A program made the translations under genes and the position numbers. DNA of 64,000 nt. Source: Acetobacteraceae bacterium H6797. Its GTDB lineage: Bacteria > Pseudomonadota > Alphaproteobacteria > Acetobacterales > Acetobacteraceae. Of this stretch, positions 16,534 to 24,490 are shown piece by piece (the first letter of the stretch is position 1; each line of letters begins with the position of its first letter). The notes beneath the pieces are model-generated. The model was given only the letters and a program-made list of their open reading frames with translations, did not search any database and was not told the DNA's origin. Location of the stretch: NCBI GenBank assembly GCA_015223225.1, contig JADFCQ010000002.1:496001-560000 (forward strand), written 5' to 3'.

Positions 16534-17694
16534 TCAGGCGGCGCGAGCGAGAACCTGACGGGAAGCGGTGACGCGGGCGGCTTCATCGAGCCCCAGCACC
16601 GCTTCCAGGCCATCGACCGCCGGCGAACCCATCTCCTGCAGCACCGCCTCGACGACCGAGGCGATTCCCAGGAAGGACAGGCGCCGTTCGAGGAAGGCGG
16701 AGACCGCCACCTCGTTCGCGGCATTGAGAATGGTTGTGGCGCCCTCCCCCGCCCGCAAGGCCTCGCGGGCCAGGCGCAGGGCGGGGAAACGCTTCGTATC
16801 GGGCGGAAAGAACTCGAGACGGCCGAGGGCGGCCAGATCCAGCGGCGCGACATCCACCGCCATGCGCTCGGGCCAGGCCAGGGCATGGGCGATGGGGGTG
16901 CGCATATCGGGCGTGCCGAGCTGGGCCAGCAGCGAGCCATCGACATATTGCACGAGGCCATGCACCGCCGATTGCGGATGCACCAGCACCTCGATCCGCT
17001 CTTCGGGGACCGGGAAGAGCCGCGCGGCCTCGATCAGCTCCAGCCCCTTATTCATCATCGTGGCGGAATCGACGCTGATCTTGGCACCCATGGACCAGAC
17101 GGGGTGGCGCACGGCCATTTCGGGCGTGGCGGCGGCCATTTCGGCCATGCTCGCCATGCGGAAGGGGCCGCCCGAGGCGGTGATGATGATCTTGGCGATA
17201 GCCGCGGGATCGCGCGCCTCAAGCACCTGGAAGATCGCATTATGCTCGGAATCGACCGTGAGGATTCTCGCACCCGAGGCCTTGGCGGCCGCGAAAACGA
17301 TGGGGGCTGCGCAGACCAGCGCCTCCTTATTGGCCAAAGCCAGCGTGCCGCCATGGGAGAGCGCCGCGAGCACCGGGCCAAGCCCGGCCGCACCCACGAT
17401 GGCCGCCATGGTCCAGTCCACGGGGATGGCGGCGGCATCCAGCACCGCCTGCGACCCGGCAGCCGCCTCGATGCCGCTGCCGGCGAGCGCCTGGGCCAGG
17501 GCGCCATAGGCCTGGGGATCGGCCAGCACCGCGCGGCGGGCACCTAGCTTGCGGGCCATGGCGGCGAGCCCTTCGGCATCGCGCCCGGCGACCAGCGCCT
17601 CCACCTCGAAGGCGCCCGGCGCCGCCGCCTCGATCAGGGCGGCGGTGCTGCGCCCCACGGAGCCCGTGGCGCCGAGGATGGTGACGCGCTTCAT
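16534..17694 (-). CDS. dxr: 1-deoxy-D-xylulose 5-phosphate reductoisomerase
   Basis: A 386-residue NADPH-dependent enzyme of the MEP isoprenoid pathway, converting DXP to MEP. The N-terminal Rossmann motif is ILGATGSVGRST, the central part has TLALANKEALVCA and ILTVDSEHNAIFQ with metal and substrate ligands, followed by TASGGPFR and an MNKGLELIEA segment. Length is normal for the family. I start at the ATG at 17694, four bases after the cdsA stop; the longer frame overlaps cdsA. It supplies precursors for undecaprenyl phosphate made by UppS two genes upstream, and hopanoids or ubiquinone. Confidence 0.96.
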   Translation of the reverse strand: MKRVTILGATGSVGRSTAALIEAAAPGAFEVEALVAGRDAEGLAAMARKLGARRAVLADPQAYGALAQALAGSGIEAAAGSQAVLDAAAIPVDWTMAAIVGAAGLGPVLAALSHGGTLALANKEALVCAAPIVFAAAKASGARILTVDSEHNAIFQVLEARDPAAIAKIIITASGGPFRMASMAEMAAATPEMAVRHPVWSMGAKISVDSATMMNKGLELIEAARLFPVPEERIEVLVHPQSAVHGLVQYVDGSLLAQLGTPDMRTPIAHALAWPERMAVDVAPLDLAALGRLEFFPPDTKRFPALRLAREALRAGEGATTILNAANEVAVSAFLERRLSFLGIASVVEAVLQEMGSPAVDGLEAVLGLDEAARVTASRQVLARAA

Positions 17695-17698
17695 GCCC

Positions 17699-18544
17699 TC
17701 ACCACCAGAGCGGCACGCCGACACCGCGCCACATGGCGATCAGCGCCGCGACCGGGGCGGCGATCATCAGCCCGTCCAGCCGGTCCAGCAGGCCGCCATG
17801 GCCGGGGATCAACCGCGAGCTGTCCTTCACGTTGAAGCGGCGCTTCATGGCCGATTCCAGAAGGTCGCCGATCTGGGTCGCGATGCCCAGCAGCACGGCG
17901 ATGGCCGCGGCACGCGGCAGCGAGCCCGGCACCAGCAGTTCCGAGACCAGCATACCGACCAGGATGACGCTCACCACGCCGCCGATGGCGCCCGACCAGG
18001 TCTTGTTCGGCGAGACGGCCGGCCAGAGCTTCGGCCCGCCGAAGAGGCGGCCGGCGAGATAGGCGCCGATATCGCTCGCCCAGACGACGCAGAAGAGGAA
18101 GACGACATTCGAGCGCCCCGCCTCGCTGTCATGCCGCAGCACGATCAGGGCCAGGCCCGCAAAGCCGATATAGAGAATGCCGAAGGCGAGCCGCAGCGCG
18201 CGGACAGGCGGCCCGACCACCACATCGGGCAGACGCGCCCAGATATAGGTGGCGACGAAGCCCAGCAGCAGGATGATGAGCCCGAGGCGCGGCTGCTCGG
18301 CCACCGCCAGGGCGCAGGCGAGCAGCACCACGGCCGGCACGGCGACGCCCGGGGCGGTGCGCGTGCGCTGGCCGCTCAGGCGCACCCATTCCCAGCTCAG
18401 CAGCGCGACGGCGACCGCCATCATCGCCGTCCAGGGCTCGGCGCCGAACCAGATGCAGGTGACGGCGAGCGGCGCCAGGATGGCGGCGGAGAGGAAGCGC
18501 TTGCGGAGATCGGGCCAGCGGCTGACGGGCTTCGTATCGCTCAT
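17699..18544 (-). CDS. cdsA: Phosphatidate cytidylyltransferase
   Basis: A 281-residue integral membrane enzyme that makes CDP-diacylglycerol from phosphatidate and CTP. About eight hydrophobic segments are visible. The family signature sits near the C-terminus: SDIGAYLAGRLFGGPKL, SPNKTWSGAIGG and HGGLLDRLDGLM, the last being the catalytic S-x-x-K-R-x-x-K-D-x-x-x variant region with conserved Asp pair. Its ATG shares one base with the uppS stop (TGATG), so the two are translationally coupled. It lies in the standard uppS-cdsA-dxr-rseP order. Confidence 0.95.
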   Translation of the reverse strand: MSDTKPVSRWPDLRKRFLSAAILAPLAVTCIWFGAEPWTAMMAVAVALLSWEWVRLSGQRTRTAPGVAVPAVVLLACALAVAEQPRLGLIILLLGFVATYIWARLPDVVVGPPVRALRLAFGILYIGFAGLALIVLRHDSEAGRSNVVFLFCVVWASDIGAYLAGRLFGGPKLWPAVSPNKTWSGAIGGVVSVILVGMLVSELLVPGSLPRAAAIAVLLGIATQIGDLLESAMKRRFNVKDSSRLIPGHGGLLDRLDGLMIAAPVAALIAMWRGVGVPLWW

Positions 18545-19308
18545 CAGCCGGCGCTGACGCCGTAGCGCCGCTCCCGGCCTTGGAAGATGCCGAGGGCCTC
18601 GGCGAAATGCGCGGCGTCGAAATCGGGCCAGAGCACGTCCATGAAGACGAACTCGGCATAGGCCGATTGCCAGAGGAGGAAATTCGACAGGCGCTGCTCG
18701 CCCGAGGTGCGGATGATCAGGTCCGGGTCCGGCATCTGGGCGGTGAAGAGGTGGCGCGCGACCATCTCTTCGTCGATGGCGGCAGGATCGACCTCGCCCA
18801 TGGCGGCCTTCCGGGCGATGGCCCTGGTCGCGGCGGCGATCTCGGCGCGGGAGCCGTAGGAGAGCGCGACGGTCAGGTTCAGGCGGGTGCCGCGGGCCGT
18901 GCGGCTCTCGGCATCGGCGATGGAGGAGACGATATCGGGGCCGAAGCGCTCGCGATCGCCCATCACCCTCAGGCGGATGCCGTCACGGACGAAGCTGCCG
19001 ACCTCGTTGCGGAGATAGAGGCGCATGAGGCCGGTGAGATCCCTCACCTCCTCCGCCGGGCGGCGCCAATTTTCCGAGGAGAAGGCGAAGATGGTGAGCC
19101 ATTCCACGCCCGATTCCGCCGCGGCCGTGACGGCGCGGCGCACCGCCTCGGCCCCGGCCTTGTGGCCCAGGGCGCGGGGCAGGCCCCGTGCCTGCGCCCA
19201 GCGGCGGTTGCCGTCCATGATGATGCCGACATGCCGCGGCACCCCTGCCCCGTTGGCGGGGGCCGTGCTCGAGGCCGCTGTGCTGAGGGGCTCTGCAGAA
19301 GGGGTCAC
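18544..19308 (-). CDS. uppS: Undecaprenyl diphosphate synthase (cis-prenyltransferase)
   Basis: A 254-residue cis-prenyltransferase that elongates farnesyl diphosphate with IPP to undecaprenyl diphosphate, the carrier for peptidoglycan. The catalytic segment is HVGIIMDGNRRWAQ with the conserved Asp, followed by GHKAGAEAVR, WLTIFAFSSENWRRP and near the end RTSGEQRLSNFLLWQSAYAE. The first codon is GTG at 19308; the first 22 residues are Ser/Ala-rich and poorly conserved, so the true start could be a few codons later. The gene ends on the first base of cdsA. Confidence 0.95.
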   Translation of the reverse strand: MTPSAEPLSTAASSTAPANGAGVPRHVGIIMDGNRRWAQARGLPRALGHKAGAEAVRRAVTAAAESGVEWLTIFAFSSENWRRPAEEVRDLTGLMRLYLRNEVGSFVRDGIRLRVMGDRERFGPDIVSSIADAESRTARGTRLNLTVALSYGSRAEIAAATRAIARKAAMGEVDPAAIDEEMVARHLFTAQMPDPDLIIRTSGEQRLSNFLLWQSAYAEFVFMDVLWPDFDAAHFAEALGIFQGRERRYGVSAG

Positions 19309-19334
19309 GACAAGCGGCCTGCCTGGCTAGGACG

Positions 19335-19901
19335 TCAGACGGTCTTGATGTCCTTTTCCTTCTCGGCCAGGGCCGCGTCGATCGCCTTGATGGTGGCGTC
19401 GGTCAGCTTCTGCACCTCGTCGGACCACTTGGCGGCATCGTCCTTGCCGACCTCGGACTTCTTTTCCCAGCCCTTGATCGTCTCCATGCCGTCGCGGCGC
19501 ACGCCGCGCGCGGCCACCTTCGCGGCCTCGGCATACTTGGCGGCGGTCTTGGCCAGCTCGTTACGGCGCTCGGTGGTCAGCGGCGGCAGCGGCACACGGA
19601 TTACGGTGCCCTCGGCCTGCGGGTTCAGGCCGAGGCCGGAGTCGCGGATGGCGACCTCGACGGCCTTGGTGACCGACTTGTCCCACACCTGCACGGAAAG
19701 CATCGAGGGGCCGGAGACCGAGACATTGGCGACCTGGCTCAGCGGCTGGTTCGAGCCATAGGCCTCGACGCGGATCGGCTCCAGCAGCGCGGGCGAGGCG
19801 CGGCCGGTGCGCAGGCCGGAGAATTCCTTCTTCAGCGTCTCGAGAGCGCCGTCCATGCGGCGGGAGAGGTCGCTCTTCAGCGCGGCGATATCGGCGGGCA
19901 T
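19335..19901 (-). CDS. frr: Ribosome recycling factor
   Basis: A 188-residue protein that splits post-termination ribosomes with EF-G. It begins with a helical segment (SDLSRRMDGALETLKKEFSG) and the diagnostic LRTGRASPALLEPIRVEAYG, with later RVPLPPLTTERRNELAK. Three long helices and a small beta domain are implied. Length is the usual 185-188. It follows pyrH by 14 bp and precedes uppS by 26 bp, matching the near-universal order in Proteobacteria. Confidence 0.97.
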   Translation of the reverse strand: MPADIAALKSDLSRRMDGALETLKKEFSGLRTGRASPALLEPIRVEAYGSNQPLSQVANVSVSGPSMLSVQVWDKSVTKAVEVAIRDSGLGLNPQAEGTVIRVPLPPLTTERRNELAKTAAKYAEAAKVAARGVRRDGMETIKGWEKKSEVGKDDAAKWSDEVQKLTDATIKAIDAALAEKEKDIKTV

Positions 19902-19915
19902 GACGAAAGGCCTTC

Positions 19916-20635
19916 CTACTGTTCCACCACGGTCGTGAAGGGGCCCTTGCCCTGCATCACCGAGGTGAAGGCACCCTTCTCGTGGATATTGAAGACGATG
20001 ATCGGCAGCTTGTTCTCGCGCGCGAGGCTGATCGCGGCGGCATCCATGACGGCGAGGTCACGGGCGAGGATGTCGAGATAGGTCAGCGTCTCGTAGCGCT
20101 CGGCGCCCTTGTTCTTGCGCGGATCGCTATCGTAGATGCCGTCGACCTGGGTGCCCTTCAGCAGCGCATCGCAGCCCATTTCCGCGGCGCGGAGGGCGGC
20201 GGCGGTGTCGGTCGTGAAGAAGGGGTTGCCCGTGCCGCCGGCGAAGATCACCACGCGGCCCTTCTCCATGTGACGCACGGCGCGGCGGCGGATGAAGGGC
20301 TCGCAGACGCTGGCCATCTCGAAGGCGGACTGCACCCGCGTGCTGACGCCGATCTTCTCGAGGGCGTTCTGCATCGCCAGGGCGTTCATGACGGTGGCCA
20401 GCATGCCCATGCTGTCGGCCTGGGCGCGGTCCATGCCAGAGGCGGCGCCGGAGACGCCGCGGAAGATGTTACCGCCGCCGATCACCAGGCAGACCTCGAC
20501 GCCGAGGTCGCGCACGCCCTTGATGTCTTCGGCGATGGCACGGACGGTATTGGTATCGAGACCGTAGTCTCTCGTCCCCATCAACGCCTCGCCGGAAACC
20601 TTGAGGAGGACGCGCTTGTAGATGGGGGAGGCCAT
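19916..20635 (-). CDS. pyrH: UMP kinase
   Basis: A 239-residue member of the amino acid kinase fold that phosphorylates UMP to UDP. Motifs are [44 protein letters not shown] and [20 protein letters not shown], all typical of bacterial PyrH. It is controlled allosterically by GTP and UTP in relatives. The gene lies between tsf and frr. A 135-bp spacer separates it from tsf, holding a stem-loop near the tsf end. Confidence 0.97.
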   Translation of the reverse strand: MASPIYKRVLLKVSGEALMGTRDYGLDTNTVRAIAEDIKGVRDLGVEVCLVIGGGNIFRGVSGAASGMDRAQADSMGMLATVMNALAMQNALEKIGVSTRVQSAFEMASVCEPFIRRRAVRHMEKGRVVIFAGGTGNPFFTTDTAAALRAAEMGCDALLKGTQVDGIYDSDPRKNKGAERYETLTYLDILARDLAVMDAAAISLARENKLPIIVFNIHEKGAFTSVMQGKGPFTTVVEQ

Positions 20636-20720
20636 GCGCTGATTTTTCCGGTGTCTGGCGGTTCAGTGGTCACAGACCGCGCGCAGCATAGGCGGCGCGA
20701 TGCGGTCTGGGCAATAAGCC

Positions 20721-20756
20721 GAGGCGGCGCGCGAGGTTGCCCTCACGCACCGCCTC
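20721..20756 (-). terminator. Stem-loop after tsf
   Basis: GAGGCGG (20721-20727) pairs with CCGCCTC (20750-20756), with an inner GAGG / CCTC stem, 15 nt past the tsf stop on the minus strand. A second inverted repeat, CAGACCGC / GCGGTCTG, follows at 20673-20709. There is no T-run, so partial termination or transcript stabilisation between tsf and pyrH is the likely role. Confidence 0.45.
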
Positions 20757-20770
20757 GTCAGTCTCTAGGC

Positions 20771-21685
20771 TCAGGCCTTGACGCCGGCGGTCGCGGCCAC
20801 TTCGGCCGCGAAGTCGGAAGCCTGCTTCTCGATGCCTTCGCCCAGCTGGAAGCGGGCGAAGCCCGTCAGCTCGGCGCCGGCCTTCTTCACGACGGCCTTC
20901 ACGCGGCTCTCGCCGTCATGCACCCAGACCTGCTCCAGCAGCACCACTTCCTCGTAGTACTTGCGGATGCGGCCCTCGACCATCTTCTCGATGATGGCTT
21001 CCGGCTTGCCCGAAGCGCGGGCCTGCTCGGAGAGGACGGCCTTCTCGCGCTCGAGGGCCGAAGGGTCCACCACGGAGACGTCGAGCGCCTCGGGGCGGGC
21101 GGCGGCGATATGCATGCCGATCTGGCGGCCGAGGGCCTCCAGGGCGTCGATCTCGGAGGAGGCCTGCAGGGCGGCGAGGCAGCCGATCTTGCCCAGGCCC
21201 GGCTTCACGGCCGAGTGGACATAGGTGGCGACGGTGCCCGAGGTGACCGAGAGAACCTTGGCGCGGCGGATCGACATGTTCTCGCCGATCGTGGCGATCA
21301 GATGCGTCAGCTGGTCCTGGACGGTCTTGGTCGTGCCCGGGTAGGTGGCAGCCTTCAGGGCCTCGATGTCGTCGCCGACGGAGAGGGCCAGGCTCGCAAC
21401 CTCGGCGCAGAAATTCTGGAACAGCTCGTTGCGGGCAACGAAGTCGGTCTCGGCATTGACCTCGACCATCGATGCGCGGTTCGGGCCGGAGGCGACGGCG
21501 ATCAGGCCCTCGGCGGCGACGCGGCCGGACTTCTTGGCGGCGGCCGAAAGGCCCTTCTTGCGCAGCCAGTCAACGGCATCGTCCATGACGCCGTTGGTCT
21601 CAACCAGCGCCTTCTTGCAGTCCATCATGCCGGCGCCGGTCTTCTCGCGAAGCTCGCGCACGAGGGCAGCGGTGATTTCGGCCAT
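20771..21685 (-). CDS. tsf: Translation elongation factor Ts
   Basis: A 304-residue nucleotide-exchange factor for EF-Tu. It starts [20 protein letters not shown] and has the core motif [13 protein letters not shown], with [13 protein letters not shown] in the middle. The N-terminal UBA-like helices and two core subdomains account for the whole length. It lies 141 bp after rpsB, with a perfect hairpin in the spacer, the conserved rpsB-tsf pair. Confidence 0.97.
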   Translation of the reverse strand: MAEITAALVRELREKTGAGMMDCKKALVETNGVMDDAVDWLRKKGLSAAAKKSGRVAAEGLIAVASGPNRASMVEVNAETDFVARNELFQNFCAEVASLALSVGDDIEALKAATYPGTTKTVQDQLTHLIATIGENMSIRRAKVLSVTSGTVATYVHSAVKPGLGKIGCLAALQASSEIDALEALGRQIGMHIAAARPEALDVSVVDPSALEREKAVLSEQARASGKPEAIIEKMVEGRIRKYYEEVVLLEQVWVHDGESRVKAVVKKAGAELTGFARFQLGEGIEKQASDFAAEVAATAGVKA

Positions 21686-21792
21686 CGGTAGGCACTCCCG
21701 ATCGGGTTCGTATCAAGCAGGATGGCGCGAGCCATTCGGCCGCGCCCATCCTCATGTCAAGACGGGTTCCCGTGACAGAAACCCGAAAGGCC

Positions 21793-21816
21793 CGGCGGGA
21801 AAAACATTTCCCGCCG
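21793..21816 (-). terminator. Intercistronic hairpin between rpsB and tsf
   Basis: The 10-bp perfect stem CGGCGGGAAA / TTTCCCGCCG (21793-21802 and 21807-21816) encloses a 4-nt loop, 11 nt after the rpsB stop on the minus strand. It resembles the attenuator seen between rpsB and tsf in several bacteria, which would lower tsf relative to rpsB expression; no terminal T-run is present. Confidence 0.6.
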
Positions 21817-21826
21817 ACGACCGGGA

Positions 21827-22615
21827 TCAGGCCTGAGCGGCCGGCTCCTCGGCAGCGCCTTCCTCAGCCGGCAGCTCTTCGCCGACCAGTTCCTCGGAAG
21901 CACCCAGGTCGACGCCCGAAGCCTGCATCTCGGCGCTGATGCCGTCGAGGACGGCGGCGGCGACCATGTCGCAGTAGAGGTTGATGGCGCGGATGGCGTC
22001 GTCATTGCCCGGGATCGGATAGGCGATGCCCGAGGGATCGGCGTTGGAGTCGCAGACGGCGACGACGGGGATGCCCAGCTTGTTGGCTTCCTCGATCGCC
22101 AGCTTCTCCTTCACCGTGTCGATGACGACGATGATGTCGGGGAGGCCGCCCATCTCCTTGATGCCGCCGAGAGCGCGATCGAGCTTCTCCTTCTCGCGCG
22201 TCAGCATCAGGACTTCCTTCTTGGTCAGGCCGACCGTGTCGCCGCCAAGACGCTCTTCCATCTGCTTCAGGCGCTTGATCGAGCCCGTGATGGTCTTCCA
22301 GTTGGTCAGCATGCCGCCGAGCCAACGATGGTTCACGTAATACTGGCCGCAGCGAGCCGCGCTCTCGGCGACATAGTCGGCAGCGGCCTTCTTGGTGCCC
22401 ACGAAGAGCACGCGGCCGCCGGCGGCGACGACGTCACGGATGGCGCGCAGCGCGCGGTCCATCATCGGAACGGTCTGCTGCAGGTCCAGGATATGGACCT
22501 GGTTGCGCACGCCGAAGATGAACGGCGCCATCTTCGGGTTCCAGCGGCGGGTGTGGTGGCCGAAATGGACACCGGCCTCGAGCAGGCCGCGCAGGGTAAC
22601 TTCAGGCATCGCCAT
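21827..22615 (-). CDS. rpsB: 30S ribosomal protein S2
   Basis: A 262-residue ribosomal protein of the small subunit. Signatures are [60 protein letters not shown] and later [19 protein letters not shown]. The C-terminus is extended by an acidic Ala/Glu tail ([15 protein letters not shown]), as in many alphaproteobacteria. Two in-frame ATGs (22615 and 22609) are possible starts. It heads the operon; a promoter-like element lies 164 bp upstream, leaving a structured leader. Confidence 0.97.
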   Translation of the reverse strand: MAMPEVTLRGLLEAGVHFGHHTRRWNPKMAPFIFGVRNQVHILDLQQTVPMMDRALRAIRDVVAAGGRVLFVGTKKAAADYVAESAARCGQYYVNHRWLGGMLTNWKTITGSIKRLKQMEERLGGDTVGLTKKEVLMLTREKEKLDRALGGIKEMGGLPDIIVVIDTVKEKLAIEEANKLGIPVVAVCDSNADPSGIAYPIPGNDDAIRAINLYCDMVAAAVLDGISAEMQASGVDLGASEELVGEELPAEEGAAEEPAAQA

Positions 22616-22671
22616 GGGGGCAATCCTCTTCCTTCAAGGTCAGTCCGGTTCATTCCTCCGCGGCGCTGAGA

Positions 22672-22686
22672 CCTCCTTAGTGGAGG
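22672..22686 (-). promoter_or_regulatory. Leader hairpin of the rpsB transcript
   Basis: CCTCC (22672-22676) and GGAGG (22682-22686) form a small perfect stem on either strand around TTAGT. It sits in the leader about 57 nt ahead of rpsB. The exposed AAGGAGG is a strong Shine-Dalgarno-like sequence without a start codon nearby, so it could serve translational feedback by S2. That role is inference. Confidence 0.35.
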
Positions 22687-22778
22687 ACCGGACCCGCCGA
22701 CCTCGTGAGAGGGACCGAAGGGCGCACCGCGTGTGAATTACCCCGCCATCCGGGCAGGCCGGATCGCGAGGCAGGCGC

Positions 22779-22807
22779 GATATGGCCCAAAACCGCGCGC
22801 TCGGCAA
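22779..22807 (-). promoter_or_regulatory. Probable promoter of the rpsB operon
   Basis: Read on the minus strand, TTGCCG (22802-22807) and CATATC (22779-22784) are separated by exactly 17 bp. Both resemble alphaproteobacterial housekeeping promoter elements. Transcription would begin near 22771, giving a leader of about 155 nt ahead of rpsB. It is the best promoter match in this 402-bp divergent intergenic region. Confidence 0.6.
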
Positions 22808-22903
22808 GCGTTCCGGGCCGCCCGGGGCACAGTGAGAGGCAGGGCTGCGCCGGACGGGAGGCTTCGCCGCCTCGTGTCACGGGGCCCGGCGGCCATCCGT
22901 GCG

Positions 22904-22923
22904 GGGAATAATATTAAATTCCC
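22904..22923. promoter_or_regulatory. AT-rich palindrome ahead of the alkaline phosphatase gene
   Basis: GGGAAT (22904-22909) and ATTCCC (22918-22923) flank AATATTAA about 95 bp before the phoA start. It could be an operator, or its TATTAA core a -10 region. A further element, CTTATCGACAATGTCAC (22928-22944), resembles a degenerate Pho box with one good half. Neither is proven. Confidence 0.35.
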
Positions 22924-23017
22924 GTAGCTTATCGACAATGTCACAGAACCGAGACGGAGGCGCGGCAGGCAAGCCGATAGGTCGCTGGGAACAGCGCTTT
23001 TCCGAGAGGAGATTCCC

Positions 23018-24457
23018 ATGCGCCCCTTCACCAAGGCCCGTCTGCTGGCCACCGCCGCGATCCTGATGACCGCCGCCGCCCTGCCCGGCCAGGGCCAGGA
23101 AATGACGGCCGAGCAGCTGCTTCAGCGCCCGGCCCAGGGCACGCTCAGCGAGCATGGCGGCGCCCGCCGCGTGAGCGGGGAGATGACGGAGGCCCTGCGC
23201 GCCTCGCTCTCCAACGGCCCGGTGCGGAACGTCATCCTGCTGATCGGCGACGGCATGGGCGATTCCGAGATCACCCTGGCCCGCAACTATGCCCGGGGCG
23301 CCGGCGGCTTCTTCCCCGGCATCGACGCCCTGCCGATCACCGGCCAATACACCCATTATTCCCTGAACCGGCAGACCGGTAAGCCCGATTACGTCGCCGA
23401 CAGCGCCGCCTCGGGCAGCGCCTGGGCGACCGGCACCAAGACCTATAACGGCGCCATCAGCGTCGACATCCAGGGCCGGCCGCAGCGCACGCTGGTCGAA
23501 CTGGCCAAGGCCGCGGGCGTCGCGACGGGCAATGTCTCGACCGCCGAGCTGCAGGATGCGACGCCGGCCGTGCTTGTCGCGCATGTCACGGGCCGCCGCT
23601 GCTATGCGCCCAGCTCCACCACCCGCTCCTGCCCGACCAACGCGCTGGAGAATGGCGGTGCGGGCTCCATCACCGAGCAGCTGATCGCGGCCCGGGCCGA
23701 TGTGACGCTGGGCGGCGGTGCGGCGAGCTTCGCCGAACAGGCGACGGCCGGTGAATATCGCGGCCAGACGCTTCGTGCCCAGGCCGAGGCCCGCGGTTAC
23801 CGCATCGTCGAGAGCCTGGAGGCGCTGAATGCCGTGACCTCGGCAAATCAGCAGGCACCGCTGCTGGGCCTCTTCGCGCCGGGGAACATGCCGGTGCGCT
23901 GGAACGGCCCCAAGGCGACGCCCCATGGCGCCCAGGCCGAGCCCGTGACCTGCCAGGTGAACCAGAACCGCCCGGCCTCGACCCCGACGCTCGCGCAGAT
24001 GACCACCAAGGCCATCGAACTGCTCCAGGGCAATGAGCGCGGCTTCTTCCTGCAGGTCGAGGGCGCCTCGATCGACAAGCAGGACCATGCGGCCAATCCC
24101 TGCGGCCAGATCGGCGAGACGGTGGACCTGGACGAGGCGGTGCAGGTGGCGCTGGCCTTCGCCAAGGGCCGGACGGATACGCTGGTGATCGTCACCGCCG
24201 ACCATGCGCATACGAGCCAGATCATCCCCATGGATGGCCCCTCGCCCGGCCTGAGCCAGGCGCTGCGGACGCATGATGGCTCGGTGATGGCGGTGAATTA
24301 CGCGACGAGCGAGGGTGACTCGCAGGAGCATACCGGCACGCAGCTGCGCATCGCGGCCTATGGCCGGCGCGCGGCCAATGTGACGGGGCTGACGGATCAG
24401 ACGGATCTGTTCTTCACGATCCGGGATGCGCTGCGGTTGAGCGGCGTGTCGAACTGA
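23018..24457 (+). CDS. phoA: Alkaline phosphatase (PhoA type)
   Basis: A 479-residue periplasmic phosphomonoesterase. An N-terminal signal peptide of about 27 residues ([19 protein letters not shown]) is followed by [13 protein letters not shown] with a metal-ligand Asp, then the active-site segment [20 protein letters not shown] with nucleophile Ser near residue 129. Further motifs are [22 protein letters not shown] and EHTGTQ, supplying zinc and magnesium ligands. It frees phosphate from organic esters. AGGAG lies eight bases before the ATG. It is divergent from rpsB across 402 bp and probably phosphate-regulated, though the Pho-box evidence is weak. Confidence 0.94.
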   Translation: MRPFTKARLLATAAILMTAAALPGQGQEMTAEQLLQRPAQGTLSEHGGARRVSGEMTEALRASLSNGPVRNVILLIGDGMGDSEITLARNYARGAGGFFPGIDALPITGQYTHYSLNRQTGKPDYVADSAASGSAWATGTKTYNGAISVDIQGRPQRTLVELAKAAGVATGNVSTAELQDATPAVLVAHVTGRRCYAPSSTTRSCPTNALENGGAGSITEQLIAARADVTLGGGAASFAEQATAGEYRGQTLRAQAEARGYRIVESLEALNAVTSANQQAPLLGLFAPGNMPVRWNGPKATPHGAQAEPVTCQVNQNRPASTPTLAQMTTKAIELLQGNERGFFLQVEGASIDKQDHAANPCGQIGETVDLDEAVQVALAFAKGRTDTLVIVTADHAHTSQIIPMDGPSPGLSQALRTHDGSVMAVNYATSEGDSQEHTGTQLRIAAYGRRAANVTGLTDQTDLFFTIRDALRLSGVSN

Positions 24458-24463
24458 GGGAAT

Positions 24464-24490
24464 GGGTGGGGCGCGCGAAGCGTCCCTCCC
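24464..24490 (+). terminator. Stem-loop after phoA
   Basis: An 11-bp imperfect stem, GGGTGGGGCGC against GCGTCCCTCCC, lies seven bases past the phoA stop with a 5-nt loop. There is no T-run. It marks the last host-like GC-rich DNA before the AT-rich island. Confidence 0.4.

Noticed and set aside
19982..21691. Plus-strand frame of 569 codons opposite pyrH and tsf
   Set aside because: Shadow of two conserved genes.
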